DNA of 64,000 bases from Collimonas sp. OK307 (GTDB lineage Bacteria; Pseudomonadota; Gammaproteobacteria; Burkholderiales; Burkholderiaceae_D): NCBI RefSeq assembly GCF_900113705.1, contig NZ_FOQI01000001.1:124001-188000 (forward strand). Reading direction: 5' to 3'. The notes beneath the pieces are model-generated. The model was not told the DNA's origin. It ran no database searches and saw only the letters and a list, made by a program, of their open reading frames with translations. The stretch's first letter is position 1. The number at the start of each line of letters is the position of its first letter. The translations under genes were made by a program, and so were the position numbers. Below, one piece after another: positions 55,560 to 64,000 of the stretch.

Positions 55560-56711
55560 TTAAGCGCGGTTCAAGCGCGCGAGACTGAGCGCGGCGGCAT
55601 CGACCCCATGCGCGAGTATGCGTTCCGGGATCGGCAAGCCGCGCAGCATCGCGGCATACGCTTCTCCGGTCGCCGGCGCCGATTGAATACCGTAGCCGCC
55701 TTGCCCTGCAGCCCAGAAAAATCCCGCTATCTTCCGGTCGAAACCGCCAACCAGGCTACCGTCCGCAACGAACGAGCGCAAACCGGCCCAGACATGGCCA
55801 GGCCGGCGTACATTGAGTGTCGTCATGTTTTGTATGTGGTCAATCGCAATCGCGATATCCAGCTCTTCAGCCTGGACGTCGTGCGGCGCCACCGGATCTG
55901 CATTGGCGGGTGAACCCAGTAGCACGCCGGCATCCGGCTTGACATAGAAGGACTCATCGATCCGCATGAATAGCGGCCAGGATGATGCATCCATACCGGA
56001 CGGCGGCTGGAAAGTGAATGCCGAGCGCCGCTTTGGCACCAGTCCGATATGGCCGGCGCCGGCCATTTGTCCGATGACGTCAGCCCAGGCGCCGGCAGCA
56101 TTGATTATTACCGGTGCACTGAACATGCCCCGGGTGGTAGTCACTTCCCAGGTTTGCGTCCGATATGTCAATGCCTGCACTTCCGCATCGCAGACCAGTT
56201 TGGCAGCGGTCGCGCCAGCCCCAACCTTGGCCCCGCGCAGGAAACCCTGGTGCAAGGCATGCACATCGATGTCTGCGGCATCCGCCTCATAGACCGCAGC
56301 TGCAACCAGTTCCCGGCGCAATACCGGCACGCGCCGGCAAGCCTGGTCCGCGTCGAGGCGTTCGACCTTATCCGATACTGAACGTACGATCGCTTCGTGC
56401 TTATCCAGTTCCGCCAGTTGATCCTGCGTCGCAAAAAACAAGGCGCCGCGCGGTGTGAGCAGTGGATGGCCGGTAAATCCCGCTGGCGGCTGGTCGAAGA
56501 AAGCACGGCTGGCGCAAGTCATGGCGCGCACCTGCGGCGGCCCGTAGCTTTCCATATACAACGCCGCCGAACGGCCGGTACTGTGATAACCGGGCTGCGA
56601 CTCGCGCTCAAGGATGATCACCCGTGCGTGCGGCGCTAGCCAATAGGCGATCGATGCGCCTGCGATACCGGCGCCGATGATGATGTAATCTGCTTGCGTC
56701 TCATTGCCCAT
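55560..56711 (-). CDS. dauA: FAD-dependent D-amino-acid dehydrogenase (D-arginine dehydrogenase-like)
   Basis: This 383-residue flavoprotein of the D-amino-acid-oxidase fold closely resembles Pseudomonas DauA. Shared features include DYIIIGAGIAGASIAYWL for FAD, LEREsQPGYHSTGRSAA, KRRSAFTFQPPSG, DESFYVKPDAGVLLGSPANA, LRSFVADG and FFWAAGQGGYGIQ. It should oxidise a D-amino acid to the 2-oxo acid, passing electrons to the respiratory chain rather than to oxygen. The substrate need not be D-arginine. It is the last gene of an operon with an MFS transporter and an amidase, suggesting uptake of an amide, its hydrolysis and deamination of the released amino acid. Confidence 0.87.
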   Translation of the reverse strand: MGNETQADYIIIGAGIAGASIAYWLAPHARVIILERESQPGYHSTGRSAALYMESYGPPQVRAMTCASRAFFDQPPAGFTGHPLLTPRGALFFATQDQLAELDKHEAIVRSVSDKVERLDADQACRRVPVLRRELVAAAVYEADAADIDVHALHQGFLRGAKVGAGATAAKLVCDAEVQALTYRTQTWEVTTTRGMFSAPVIINAAGAWADVIGQMAGAGHIGLVPKRRSAFTFQPPSGMDASSWPLFMRIDESFYVKPDAGVLLGSPANADPVAPHDVQAEELDIAIAIDHIQNMTTLNVRRPGHVWAGLRSFVADGSLVGGFDRKIAGFFWAAGQGGYGIQSAPATGEAYAAMLRGLPIPERILAHGVDAAALSLARLNRA

Positions 56712-56752
56712 GCAATATCCTTCTCGATTTCATGCTTGTCCCAGTCCTGCTC

Positions 56753-58282
56753 CTATACTGCGGGCATGGCGCCGACCGGCACGGCGCTCGCCTGCGGCAT
56801 ATTCTGCGGCGGGTGGGTAACGATAGACGTCAATCCGGCATCGGTTTTTACCAGCGCCTCCAGGTCGGGCCGCGGCCGGCGCAATTCCGGATGACTGTCG
56901 AATAATCGCTCGAACGCACTGGCGCATGCCAGCAAGTAGCTGTCTGCCCGGAAAGCGCCGATCAGTTGCAGGCCGAACGGCATATTCTTGTGATCGCTGC
57001 CGCATGGCATCGACAGCGCCGGATTGGTGGCCAATGTAACCACATAGGTAAGCGACAGCCAGCGATAGTAGTTTTCTAGAACGACGCCGTTGACCTGCTT
57101 CAAAAACAGATCGGACCAGGGGAAAGGCGATACCGGGGTGGTTGGCGAAAGTATCAAGTCATAGTCGGCGAACATCGCTTGAAAACGGCGAAACAGACGT
57201 GTTTGCTCGGCCTGCGCCCAGGCGCAGTCAGCCAGCGTCATGGCAGCGCCCAGTTCATAGTTGGCGCGTGTATTCGGCCCGAGCGAAGCGGGATCGCGTT
57301 TATACACAGCCTCGAAACCGGCGACAAAACTCTCGGCCCGGATCACGTCAAAGCAGCGATGCGCGTCGCCCAGGTCGAAGGCCAACGGCGCGCATTCTTT
57401 GACAAACGGGCGCAGTGCGGCGATCTTGCTGCGGAACACCTTGCGTATGTCGTCATCGACTTCGCAAACGCCGAAATCTTCTGTATAGCCGATGCGCAAC
57501 TCCGACAAATCGATATCCCGGAGCGTGCTAAACGCATCCGCGGCGATCGGATAACTAAGCGGATCCGCCGCATGCATGCCGGCGCTGGCTTGCAACTGAA
57601 GCAATATATCGGCCATGCTCCGTCCCATCGGGCCGACTACCGAAATCGGGGTCCAGCCCAGCAATTTTCGCTCGCTTGGAATCAAGCCAGGTGAGGGACG
57701 GAATCCGACCACGCCACATTTGGCAGCCGGGATGCGCAGCGAGCCGCCGGTATCGGAACCGCTGCACAACGGCAGCATATCTACCGCCAGCGCCGCCGCC
57801 GAACCGCCGGAGGAGCCACCCGCATTCAAAGTTGGATTGAAAGGATTGCCGGTGGCGCCCCATACGGTATTCCTGGTATTGGCCCCTGCTCCCATTTCGG
57901 GCACATTGGTTTTACCGGCGACAATCGCACCCGCGGCACGCAAACGCGCCACCAGTGCATTGTCTTTGGCGGGAATGTTATGGCGATAGATCGGCGAGCC
58001 GTAAGTCGTCAGCAAGCCTTCGGTCTCTTCGAGATCCTTGATACCGATCGGCAATCCATGCAATAGCCCCAGGCGCCGCCCTTGCAGCACCGCCGCCTCG
58101 GCAGCGACAGCTTCACCGCGGGCGCGCTCGAAACAGGTAGCGGTAACGGCATTGATATACGGATTGATCGCCTCTATCCTGCAGATGCAGGCATCCAGTA
58201 ATTCCACCGGCGATATTTCTTTCGATCCGATCAGGCGGCGCAATTCGACCGCACTTTTCTCGACGATATTTGTTTCAAGCAT
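56753..58282 (-). CDS. Amidase (amidase-signature family), cytoplasmic
   Basis: This 509-residue amide hydrolase has triad residues K82 in PIGIKDLEET, S157 in NAGGSSGGSAAAL and nucleophile S181 in SDTGGSLRIPAA. There is no signal peptide. The start overlaps the end of the upstream MFS gene by eight bases, showing co-transcription. Only the signature region resembles the exported amidase at 42451-43920. It is the middle gene of the MFS, amidase and D-amino-acid-dehydrogenase operon. Confidence 0.92.
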   Translation of the reverse strand: MLETNIVEKSAVELRRLIGSKEISPVELLDACICRIEAINPYINAVTATCFERARGEAVAAEAAVLQGRRLGLLHGLPIGIKDLEETEGLLTTYGSPIYRHNIPAKDNALVARLRAAGAIVAGKTNVPEMGAGANTRNTVWGATGNPFNPTLNAGGSSGGSAAALAVDMLPLCSGSDTGGSLRIPAAKCGVVGFRPSPGLIPSERKLLGWTPISVVGPMGRSMADILLQLQASAGMHAADPLSYPIAADAFSTLRDIDLSELRIGYTEDFGVCEVDDDIRKVFRSKIAALRPFVKECAPLAFDLGDAHRCFDVIRAESFVAGFEAVYKRDPASLGPNTRANYELGAAMTLADCAWAQAEQTRLFRRFQAMFADYDLILSPTTPVSPFPWSDLFLKQVNGVVLENYYRWLSLTYVVTLATNPALSMPCGSDHKNMPFGLQLIGAFRADSYLLACASAFERLFDSHPELRRPRPDLEALVKTDAGLTSIVTHPPQNMPQASAVPVGAMPAV

Positions 58283-59582
58283 GGGATTCCTTGGAAGGGT
58301 TCACGGCTTCAAGCTGCCGCTCGCATTTTTCGATGTCTACCGGTGTGTTTTTTTCTGTATCGGTTGCGCTTTTCCCGGTCTGGATAAACAGGCTGACGAT
58401 GACCGAAAAACATGCCGCGGCAATCAAGAAGCCGAACGCGTAGTTGTAATTATTAAAAGCGCTAACCAGGAAACCTATCGCCAGCGGCGAAATGAAACCC
58501 GCGGATTGCCCGCCGAGATTGACCATGCCGATACTGCTTCCCACCAGGCGTGCCGGGAATATCTTGGTCGGCAGGGCGATACAGGTCGCCAGAACGAAGG
58601 ATTTGAAAAAATAGACGATGCATTGATAGGTAATGACGCCGGCGACGCTATCGGCCGTGTACATGAAATACAGGAAAACGGCAGTCAATACCGAACTGGC
58701 GATCAGCAGGTAGCGCTCCCTGCCATCGAAAAACCGCACCATCACCCAGCCGCCGATCGCCGTTGAGATACCTGCAAGTACATAGGGCAGTGGCAGAAGC
58801 AAACCGACCGATTTCAAATCCAGCCCGCGTTGCGTCATCAGATAGGCTGGCATCCAGGAGTCCAGCCCCTTGTTGACGATACTGAGCCCGAACCACACCG
58901 CGACGATCTTCCACATCAAAGATGTCTTAAGCAGATTCCGGAACGCTTCCTTGTCTATTCGCTTCTTCTCGGTGGCCGCCGCGCTGCCCTTACCCGGCTC
59001 TGCGGCCTTGGCGGGCTTGATGAAGAACCAGTACGCCGCGCTGAACAACAATCCGGCAATGCCCATGTAGTGAAATACGTTGCGCCAGCCGAAATGGATA
59101 ATCAACGGCGCAATGATCAGCGGCGCCAGCATGCTGCCGACGTAGTTGGAAGACATCAGCAGCGACGACATCTTCGGCCGTTCTTCCTTTGAAAAGACTT
59201 CAGCCACGCCCTTGACGCTGGCCGCCGGAAACGCGCCCTCACCCAACCCGAACAGGAACCTGATCAGCACCATGCTGGTCAAGGACCAGGCGATGCCGGT
59301 AACGCCGGTGAATAACGACCATAACAGTATTGAAACAACAATAACCGGTTTCGAACCGAAGCGATCCGCCAGCCAGCCTCCGGGCAGCTGCATCAGCGAA
59401 TATCCGAGGAAGAAACTGCTCAGCAGTATGCCCAGCTCTGCCGGCCGCAGCTGGAAATCGCTGGCGATATGCATGACTGCGAAGGTAATCGCGGCGCGGT
59501 CGATATACGAAACGCACCATCCCAGATAGAGCAGCGCCAGAACCAAGTACTTGTGACTGTTTTTCCCTAATGCCGCATGCAT
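58275..59582 (-). CDS. MFS transporter, ACS-like (D-galactonate/aromatic-acid:H+ symporter group)
   Basis: This 435-residue transporter has about twelve helices. The anion:cation-symporter features are visible: YIDRAAITFA in helix 1, LGYSLMQLPGGWLADRFGSKPVI in the loop 2-3 region, and LFGLGEGAFPAASVKGVAEVFSKEERPKMSSL. Family members import sugar acids, tartrate or aromatic acids with protons. I use the ATG at 59582, preceded by GGAGG; the longer reading adds a non-conserved 56-residue lead. It is divergent from a LysR gene and opens the operon with the amidase and D-amino-acid dehydrogenase genes. Confidence 0.91.
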   Translation of the reverse strand: MHAALGKNSHKYLVLALLYLGWCVSYIDRAAITFAVMHIASDFQLRPAELGILLSSFFLGYSLMQLPGGWLADRFGSKPVIVVSILLWSLFTGVTGIAWSLTSMVLIRFLFGLGEGAFPAASVKGVAEVFSKEERPKMSSLLMSSNYVGSMLAPLIIAPLIIHFGWRNVFHYMGIAGLLFSAAYWFFIKPAKAAEPGKGSAAATEKKRIDKEAFRNLLKTSLMWKIVAVWFGLSIVNKGLDSWMPAYLMTQRGLDLKSVGLLLPLPYVLAGISTAIGGWVMVRFFDGRERYLLIASSVLTAVFLYFMYTADSVAGVITYQCIVYFFKSFVLATCIALPTKIFPARLVGSSIGMVNLGGQSAGFISPLAIGFLVSAFNNYNYAFGFLIAAACFSVIVSLFIQTGKSATDTEKNTPVDIEKCERQLEAVNPSKESHA

Positions 59583-59672
59583 GCTCGAATCCTCCGGATC
59601 TCGATATCTCACTGATATACAACTAGTCAGGTCAGCCACAAAACACAAGACCCATGCTAAGGCTAGCCGAGG

Positions 59673-59694
59673 TTTGCAACAAGTACAATGTTTC
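59673..59694 (+). promoter_or_regulatory. Motif shared with the importer-operon LysR promoter region
   Basis: TTGCAACAA, then G, TA and TTTC, matches the stretch at 52719-52740 at 16 of 22 positions and lies 46 bp before the paralogous LysR start. It is a candidate operator for the related regulators. Confidence 0.4.
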
Positions 59695-59702
59695 GAATAA
59701 TC

Positions 59703-59721
59703 GTTTGCCGTTTCGGCAAAC
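59703..59721. promoter_or_regulatory. Perfect 19-bp palindrome before the LysR gene
   Basis: GTTTGCCGTTTCGGCAAAC is two perfect 8-bp arms around TTT, 19 bp before the LysR start. It could be an operator bound by this LysR protein or an RNA hairpin in its leader. Confidence 0.55.
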
Positions 59722-59739
59722 CATAAATAAAATGGCAGT

Positions 59740-60654
59740 ATGATAAACACCAGGGTTTTGCAGGAAACAGGGGTGCGCTACTTTCTTGAAGTAGTGAGGA
59801 GAGGCTCGATCACCGAGGCCGCGGCTACGCTCAACGTCGCCTCTTCCGCCATCAGCAGGCAGATCGCGAGGCTCGAGAGCGAGCTCGATACGGTGTTGTT
59901 CGACCGGGTCGCGCGCGGCATGAAACCGAATGCGGCCGGCGAACTCCTGGCCGCCTATGCCTTGCGCATGCAGCTCGAAACCGAGCGCATCGGCAATGAG
60001 ATCCTGGCCCTGAAAGGGCTCCAGCGGGGCGAGGTAAAACTGGTCAGCACCGCCGGTTTTGCGGTGGATTTCCTGCCCGCGGCAATAGAAAATTTCAGAA
60101 GAAGCCATAGCGGCATCCACTTTCATTTGTCGGTGGGTTCGGCAGCACATGTTACCCGCCTGTTGCGTGAAGGCGAGGCAGACATAGGATTGACCTTTGC
60201 CCTCGCGCCGGAGCAAGACATCAAGGTCGAATACAGCCAAAGCGCGCCGATTCTGGCCGTGATGGGCACCGGGCATCCGCTGGCGGCAAGAAAGCACGTG
60301 GCGTTGTCGGAACTGATCGCCTATCCGATAGCGCTGCCGCAAAAGAAAATCACGATGCGACGGCTCATCGACGCCTGCTGCAGCAAAAAGAACCTGTTGA
60401 TCGAACCGGTACTCAGCAGCGATTCGATCGATGCGATATTGAGTTTTGTGAACGCTGGCGGAGGCATAGCGTTTTCCGCCGAATTACCGATTCGGAAACT
60501 GCTGGCGACGGGGCAACTGGCTGCAGTCCCGATTAAAGACCGAGATATGAATGCCTTGCAGATGGAAATTCAGTCGCTATCCGGACGTACGCTGTCGCAA
60601 GCCGCAAAGGCATTTTTAAGCACCTTGATAGTCAAAGCGCCAACACCGGGGTAA
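59740..60654 (+). CDS. LysR-family regulator of the MFS-amidase-dehydrogenase operon
   Basis: This 304-residue LysR protein has a winged helix (VRYFLEVVRRGSITEAAATL, NVASSAISRQIARLE) and a C-terminal effector domain. It is a close paralogue of the regulator at 52807-53715, sharing LDTVLF(E/D)R, LKGL, FA(I/V)DFLP and REG.ADIGLTF. It is divergent from the MFS gene and likely controls that operon. A perfect palindrome lies 19 bp before its ATG. Its 3' end converges on the second Lrp-type gene with 33 bp between. Confidence 0.93.
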   Translation: MINTRVLQETGVRYFLEVVRRGSITEAAATLNVASSAISRQIARLESELDTVLFDRVARGMKPNAAGELLAAYALRMQLETERIGNEILALKGLQRGEVKLVSTAGFAVDFLPAAIENFRRSHSGIHFHLSVGSAAHVTRLLREGEADIGLTFALAPEQDIKVEYSQSAPILAVMGTGHPLAARKHVALSELIAYPIALPQKKITMRRLIDACCSKKNLLIEPVLSSDSIDAILSFVNAGGGIAFSAELPIRKLLATGQLAAVPIKDRDMNALQMEIQSLSGRTLSQAAKAFLSTLIVKAPTPG

Positions 60655-60687
60655 TTGCCATTTGCACGTCTGACTGTCGCCGCTGCC

Positions 60688-61152
60688 TTAGGGATTGATT
60701 GGTAGCGCCGTCTTGTATTTCACCTGTTTCAAGGCGAAGCTCGAACGGATATTCTTGATACCCGGAATCTTTGTCAGGTGATCCAGGATAAAGCGCTCCA
60801 GCGCCTGGATATCCGGCACCACGATGCGCAGCAGATAGTCCTCGTCGCCGGTCATCAGGTAGACCTCCATCACCTGCTCGAAATGGCTGACGGCTTTTTC
60901 GAAGCGCGCCAGCGCGGCGGACTCCTGCTTTTCCAGGCTAACCTGGATGAAGACGTTCATTTTCAAGCCAAGCGCCGGCGGATCGACCAGCGCGACATAA
61001 CGCGAAATCACCTGCCCGGCCTCCAGGTTCTTGACCCGCGCCAAGGTTGGTGACGCCGATAGATTGATTTTCTTCGCCAGGTCGATATTGCTGATATTGG
61101 AGTTCTCCTGCAACTCCATCAAAATACGCAAATCGGTTGAGTCAAGATTCAT
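60688..61152 (-). CDS. Lrp/AsnC-family transcriptional regulator
   Basis: This 154-residue regulator has an N-terminal helix-turn-helix (DLRILMELQENSNISNIDLA, LSASPTLARVKNLEA) and a RAM ligand domain (NVFIQVSLEKQE, VYLMTGDEDYLLRIVV). It is divergent from aceE with a 157-bp AT-rich gap. Only about a third of residues match acdR, so it is not a recent copy. It may control the pyruvate dehydrogenase gene, or only itself; the spacing allows either. Confidence 0.93.
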   Translation of the reverse strand: MNLDSTDLRILMELQENSNISNIDLAKKINLSASPTLARVKNLEAGQVISRYVALVDPPALGLKMNVFIQVSLEKQESAALARFEKAVSHFEQVMEVYLMTGDEDYLLRIVVPDIQALERFILDHLTKIPGIKNIRSSFALKQVKYKTALPINP

Positions 61153-61170
61153 ATGCAGTATGAAAAACTG

Positions 61171-61207
61171 ATTGATTAATAATTAAAGTATTTTATGCTT
61201 AATTAAG
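61171..61207. promoter_or_regulatory. AT-rich imperfect inverted repeat between Lrp-type gene and aceE
   Basis: TTAATAATTAAAG and CTTAATTAAGG arms form an imperfect AT-rich dyad just before the regulator start. This type of sequence is typical of Lrp/AsnC operators. No exact consensus was matched. Confidence 0.35.
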
Positions 61208-61309
61208 GTAAATACACAGCCAATTTAAGTTACCCATGCCGCTTCTTTGCCGCTACCTTATGTTGAAGGTGAAACTCAGGCTAAAACTCAACGGCAAGGA
61301 ACGAGGACC

Positions 61310-63994
61310 ATGGAAATGTCATCCGTCAACAATCTGAACAATCCATTCGACAGTGATGCGCAGGAGACCGAAGAATGGCTAGCGGCGCTGCAGGCCACCA
61401 TGCAAGCCTCCGGGCCTGAGCGCGCCCGCTACCTGTTGTCGCGCCTGAGTGCGGCGGCCCAGACGTGGGGCGTCAAATGGCGCGATGCGCGCAATACGCC
61501 CTATGCCAACACCATTCGTGTCGAAGATGAACCACCGTTTCCGGGCGGCGCCGATGCACTGTCGATCGAGCAACGCCTGGCCAGCCTGATGCGCTGGAAT
61601 GCGTTGGCGATGGTGGTGCGCGCCAACCGCGCCTATGGCGAACTGGGTGGCCATATCGCCAGCTACGCTTCTGCCGCCGATCTGTTCGAAGTCGGCTTCA
61701 ACCATTTCTTCCGCGCACGCACCGACTCTTTTGGCGGCGACCTGGTCTATTTCCAGGCGCATTCGGCGCCCGGCATTTATGCGCGCGCCTTCCTGGAAGG
61801 CACATTAACGGAAAAAGAGCTGTCGTTCTACAGGCAGGAAATCGAAGCGAAAAAACATGGCGTGCAGGGCTTGTCTTCGTATCCACACCCGTGGCTGATG
61901 GAAAATTTCTGGCAGTTTCCCACCGGCTCGATGGGACTCGGACCGATCAGCGCCATCTACCAGGCGCGCTTCATGCGCTACATGGAACATCGCGGTTTGC
62001 TGGCTCCGCAAGAGCGTAAGGTATGGGGCGTATTCGGCGACGGCGAGATGGACGAGCCGGAATCGCTGGCGGCGCTCAGCCTCGCATCACGCGAAACGCT
62101 GGATAACCTGGTATTCGTGGTCAACTGCAATTTGCAACGACTCGACGGCCCGGTGCGCGGCAACGGCCATATTGTCGATGAGCTGGAGACGATATTTGCC
62201 GGCTGCGGCTGGAATGTCATCAAGCTGCTATGGGGTTCGGACTGGGATCCGCTGTTCGCGCGCGACCAGGCGGGCGACCTGCTGAATGCGCTTAACCAGA
62301 CGGTAGATGGCCAGTTACAGACCTTCGCTGCCAACGATGGCGCCTTCAATCGGGCCCGCTTCTTTGGACAAAATCCGGCGTTACAGGCAATCGGTGCGAC
62401 GCTGACCGATGACGAGATCGATCGCCTCCAACGTGGCGGGCACGACATGAAAAAAATCCATGCGGCGTACCTCGCCGCGGCCAATCATCGGGGGCAGCCG
62501 ACGGTGATACTCGCCCAAACCAAGAAAGGCTTTGGCATGGGCGCTGCCGGACAAGGCAAAATGACCACCCATCAGCAGAAAAAACTCGACGCTGGCACCT
62601 TGCTCGAATTCCGCGACCGTTTCCGCCTGCCGATTTCCGACGCGGACTGCGAAGCGCTGGCGTTTTACAAGCCGGCAGATGGCAGCCCGGACATGCGCCA
62701 TCTGCTGCAGCGGCGTGCGGCATTGGGCGGCTTCATGCCTCGTCGTAGCGTATCGCAGACGAAGGTTGCGGCGCCGGAGATAGCGTCTTATGCAAAGTTT
62801 GCACTGGATGCCGATGGCAAGGAAATGTCGACCACGATGGCGTTGGTGCGTATGCTGGGCATCCTGCTGAAAGACGATGGTATCGGCAAACATATCGTGC
62901 CGATAGTGGCCGACGAAGCGCGCACTTTCGGCATGGCCAACCTGTTCAAGCAGGTCGGCATCTATTCGTCGCAGGGCCAGCTGTATGAGCCTGAGGACAT
63001 CGGCTCCATTCTGTCGTACCGGGAAGCCAGGGATGGCCAGATCCTGGAAGAAGGCATCTCGGAAGCCGGCGCAATTTCTTCATGGACTGCCGCCGCGACC
63101 AGCTATTCGGTACATGGCTTGCCCATGCTGCCGTTCTACATTTACTACTCGATGTTCGGCTTCCAGCGTATCGGCGATCTGATCTGGGCGGCGGCGGACC
63201 AGCGGGCGCGCGGTTTCCTCATCGGCGCCACCTCCGGACGGACCACCCTGGCAGGCGAAGGCTTGCAGCATCAGGATGGCTCCAGTCAAGTGATTGCAGC
63301 AACGGTGCCGAACTGCGTTTCCTATGATCCGGCCTATGCCTATGAATTGGCAGTGATCGTACAGGATGGCATGCGCCGCATGCTCGGCGACAATGAAGAT
63401 ATCTTCTATTACATCACCGTGACCAACGAAAACGAGGCGCAACCAAGCATGCCGGCAGGTGTAGAAGAAGGCATCAGGCGCGGCATGTACTGCCTGCTGC
63501 CGCAAGAGAATGCTGATGTGCGTTTGCTGGCAGCCGGCCCGATCCTCAAGGAGGCGATCGGCGCGGCTGCACTATTGAAGGAGAAACTCGGTATCAACGC
63601 CGAGGTCTGGAGTGTCACCAGTTATACCGAACTGGCGCGTGACGGCGTCGCGGCCGAACGGCTGCAGCGCCTGTCCGACTCTTCCGAGGAAGCCTACATC
63701 GCGCAGCAACTCGGACACAGCAATGCACCGGTCGTCGCCGCCAGCGACTATGTACGCAGCATTCCCGAAAGCATCCGCGCTTATGTGCCGGCACGCTACG
63801 TCACGCTGGGTACGGACGGCTTTGGACGCAGCGATACGCGCGCCAACCTGCGCGACTTTTTCGAGGTCGATGCCAAATGGATTGCCTTCACTGCGTTGCG
63901 TGAACTGCCCGCGGGAAAAGATGCAGAGCAGTTGACGAAGTTTGCCGAGATACTCGGTTTGGATTTAACGAAACCGTTGTCGATCAAGGAGTAA
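61310..63994 (+). CDS. aceE: Pyruvate dehydrogenase E1 component, homodimeric
   Basis: This 894-residue thiamine-diphosphate enzyme decarboxylates pyruvate and transfers the acetyl group to the E2 lipoyl domain. The length matches homodimeric AceE proteins. The thiamine motif GDGEMDEPE begins near residue 243 and continues to NCNLQRLDGPVRGN. Other landmarks are PTVILAQTKKGFGMG, ADEARTFGMANLFKQVGIY and TAGAASE-like GISEAGAISSW. I use the ATG at 61310, preceded by GAGGA; the upstream in-frame ATG at 61247 adds 21 non-conserved residues. E2 and E3 genes are expected just beyond the window edge. Confidence 0.96.
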   Translation: MEMSSVNNLNNPFDSDAQETEEWLAALQATMQASGPERARYLLSRLSAAAQTWGVKWRDARNTPYANTIRVEDEPPFPGGADALSIEQRLASLMRWNALAMVVRANRAYGELGGHIASYASAADLFEVGFNHFFRARTDSFGGDLVYFQAHSAPGIYARAFLEGTLTEKELSFYRQEIEAKKHGVQGLSSYPHPWLMENFWQFPTGSMGLGPISAIYQARFMRYMEHRGLLAPQERKVWGVFGDGEMDEPESLAALSLASRETLDNLVFVVNCNLQRLDGPVRGNGHIVDELETIFAGCGWNVIKLLWGSDWDPLFARDQAGDLLNALNQTVDGQLQTFAANDGAFNRARFFGQNPALQAIGATLTDDEIDRLQRGGHDMKKIHAAYLAAANHRGQPTVILAQTKKGFGMGAAGQGKMTTHQQKKLDAGTLLEFRDRFRLPISDADCEALAFYKPADGSPDMRHLLQRRAALGGFMPRRSVSQTKVAAPEIASYAKFALDADGKEMSTTMALVRMLGILLKDDGIGKHIVPIVADEARTFGMANLFKQVGIYSSQGQLYEPEDIGSILSYREARDGQILEEGISEAGAISSWTAAATSYSVHGLPMLPFYIYYSMFGFQRIGDLIWAAADQRARGFLIGATSGRTTLAGEGLQHQDGSSQVIAATVPNCVSYDPAYAYELAVIVQDGMRRMLGDNEDIFYYITVTNENEAQPSMPAGVEEGIRRGMYCLLPQENADVRLLAAGPILKEAIGAAALLKEKLGINAEVWSVTSYTELARDGVAAERLQRLSDSSEEAYIAQQLGHSNAPVVAASDYVRSIPESIRAYVPARYVTLGTDGFGRSDTRANLRDFFEVDAKWIAFTALRELPAGKDAEQLTKFAEILGLDLTKPLSIKE

Positions 63995-64000
63995 TCCTCA

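Overview
The window is about 64 kb of a Gram-negative bacterial chromosome, most likely a betaproteobacterium of the order Burkholderiales. An Oxalobacteraceae member close to Collimonas, Herbaspirillum or Glaciimonas is my guess. The signs are Burkholderiales-type porins, a BvgAS-like phosphorelay, a homodimeric pyruvate dehydrogenase E1 of the AceE type, an acdR/acdS pair, many LysR regulators and moderate G+C with AT-rich intergenic gaps. I saw no rRNA, tRNA, CRISPR array, phage gene or plasmid gene. The family placement is inference; the gene families are read from the translated sequence.

Region 1 (1-24 kb) is an oxidative-metabolism and stress island. It opens with the tail of a NarL-type response regulator. 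Minus-strand genes follow: a cNMP-domain/thioredoxin-reductase-like flavoprotein, catalase, a periplasmic metallo-beta-lactamase-fold hydrolase, an XapX protein and an isochorismatase-like hydrolase. After another NarL-type regulator and a dihaem cytochrome c come two coupled membrane proteins (DUF1275 and TMEM175 types). A plus-strand run then carries a second isochorismatase-like hydrolase, a YtcJ-type amidohydrolase, an MFS transporter, a trihaem cytochrome c, a two-subunit molybdenum hydroxylase (IorA/IorB type), a second metallo-beta-lactamase-fold hydrolase and a small unknown protein. A propeller-type sensor kinase, an IS66 remnant and a porin close the region. The two hydrolase families are mirrored on the two arms.

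Region 2 (23-35 kb) holds a flavin reductase, a flavin monooxygenase operon with two DsbA-fold proteins, a LysR regulator, a TauD-type dioxygenase, an ABM-domain membrane protein and an unusual sensor kinase with its response regulator. That kinase carries a degenerate Ser/Thr-kinase domain at its N terminus, and its regulator is about 94% identical over 127 residues to the partial one at the left edge. A short gene graveyard follows, with broken pieces of a porin and a YCF48/BNR-type protein.

Region 3 (35-44 kb) is a BvgAS-like locus: a 1229-aa hybrid kinase, a BvgA-like regulator and a receiver-only protein. The kinase gene is preceded by a 30-codon remnant of a second bvgA-like gene that overlaps its start codon. 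Sequences resembling the Bordetella BvgA inverted-heptad site lie upstream of both the regulator and this remnant. A lipoprotein glycerophosphodiesterase with a clear terminator and a secreted amidase follow.

Region 4 (44-61 kb) is devoted to nitrogen compounds. A seven-gene minus-strand operon encodes a peptide/opine-type ABC importer and two M20 hydrolases, divergent from a LysR gene. Next come acdR/acdS (ACC deaminase and its Lrp-type regulator). A second minus-strand operon, also divergent from a paralogous LysR gene, encodes an MFS transporter, an amidase and a D-arginine-dehydrogenase-like flavoprotein. A second Lrp/AsnC regulator is divergent from aceE, which ends the window. Together these suggest a soil or rhizosphere organism that imports and deaminates plant- or microbe-derived amides, peptides and D-amino acids.
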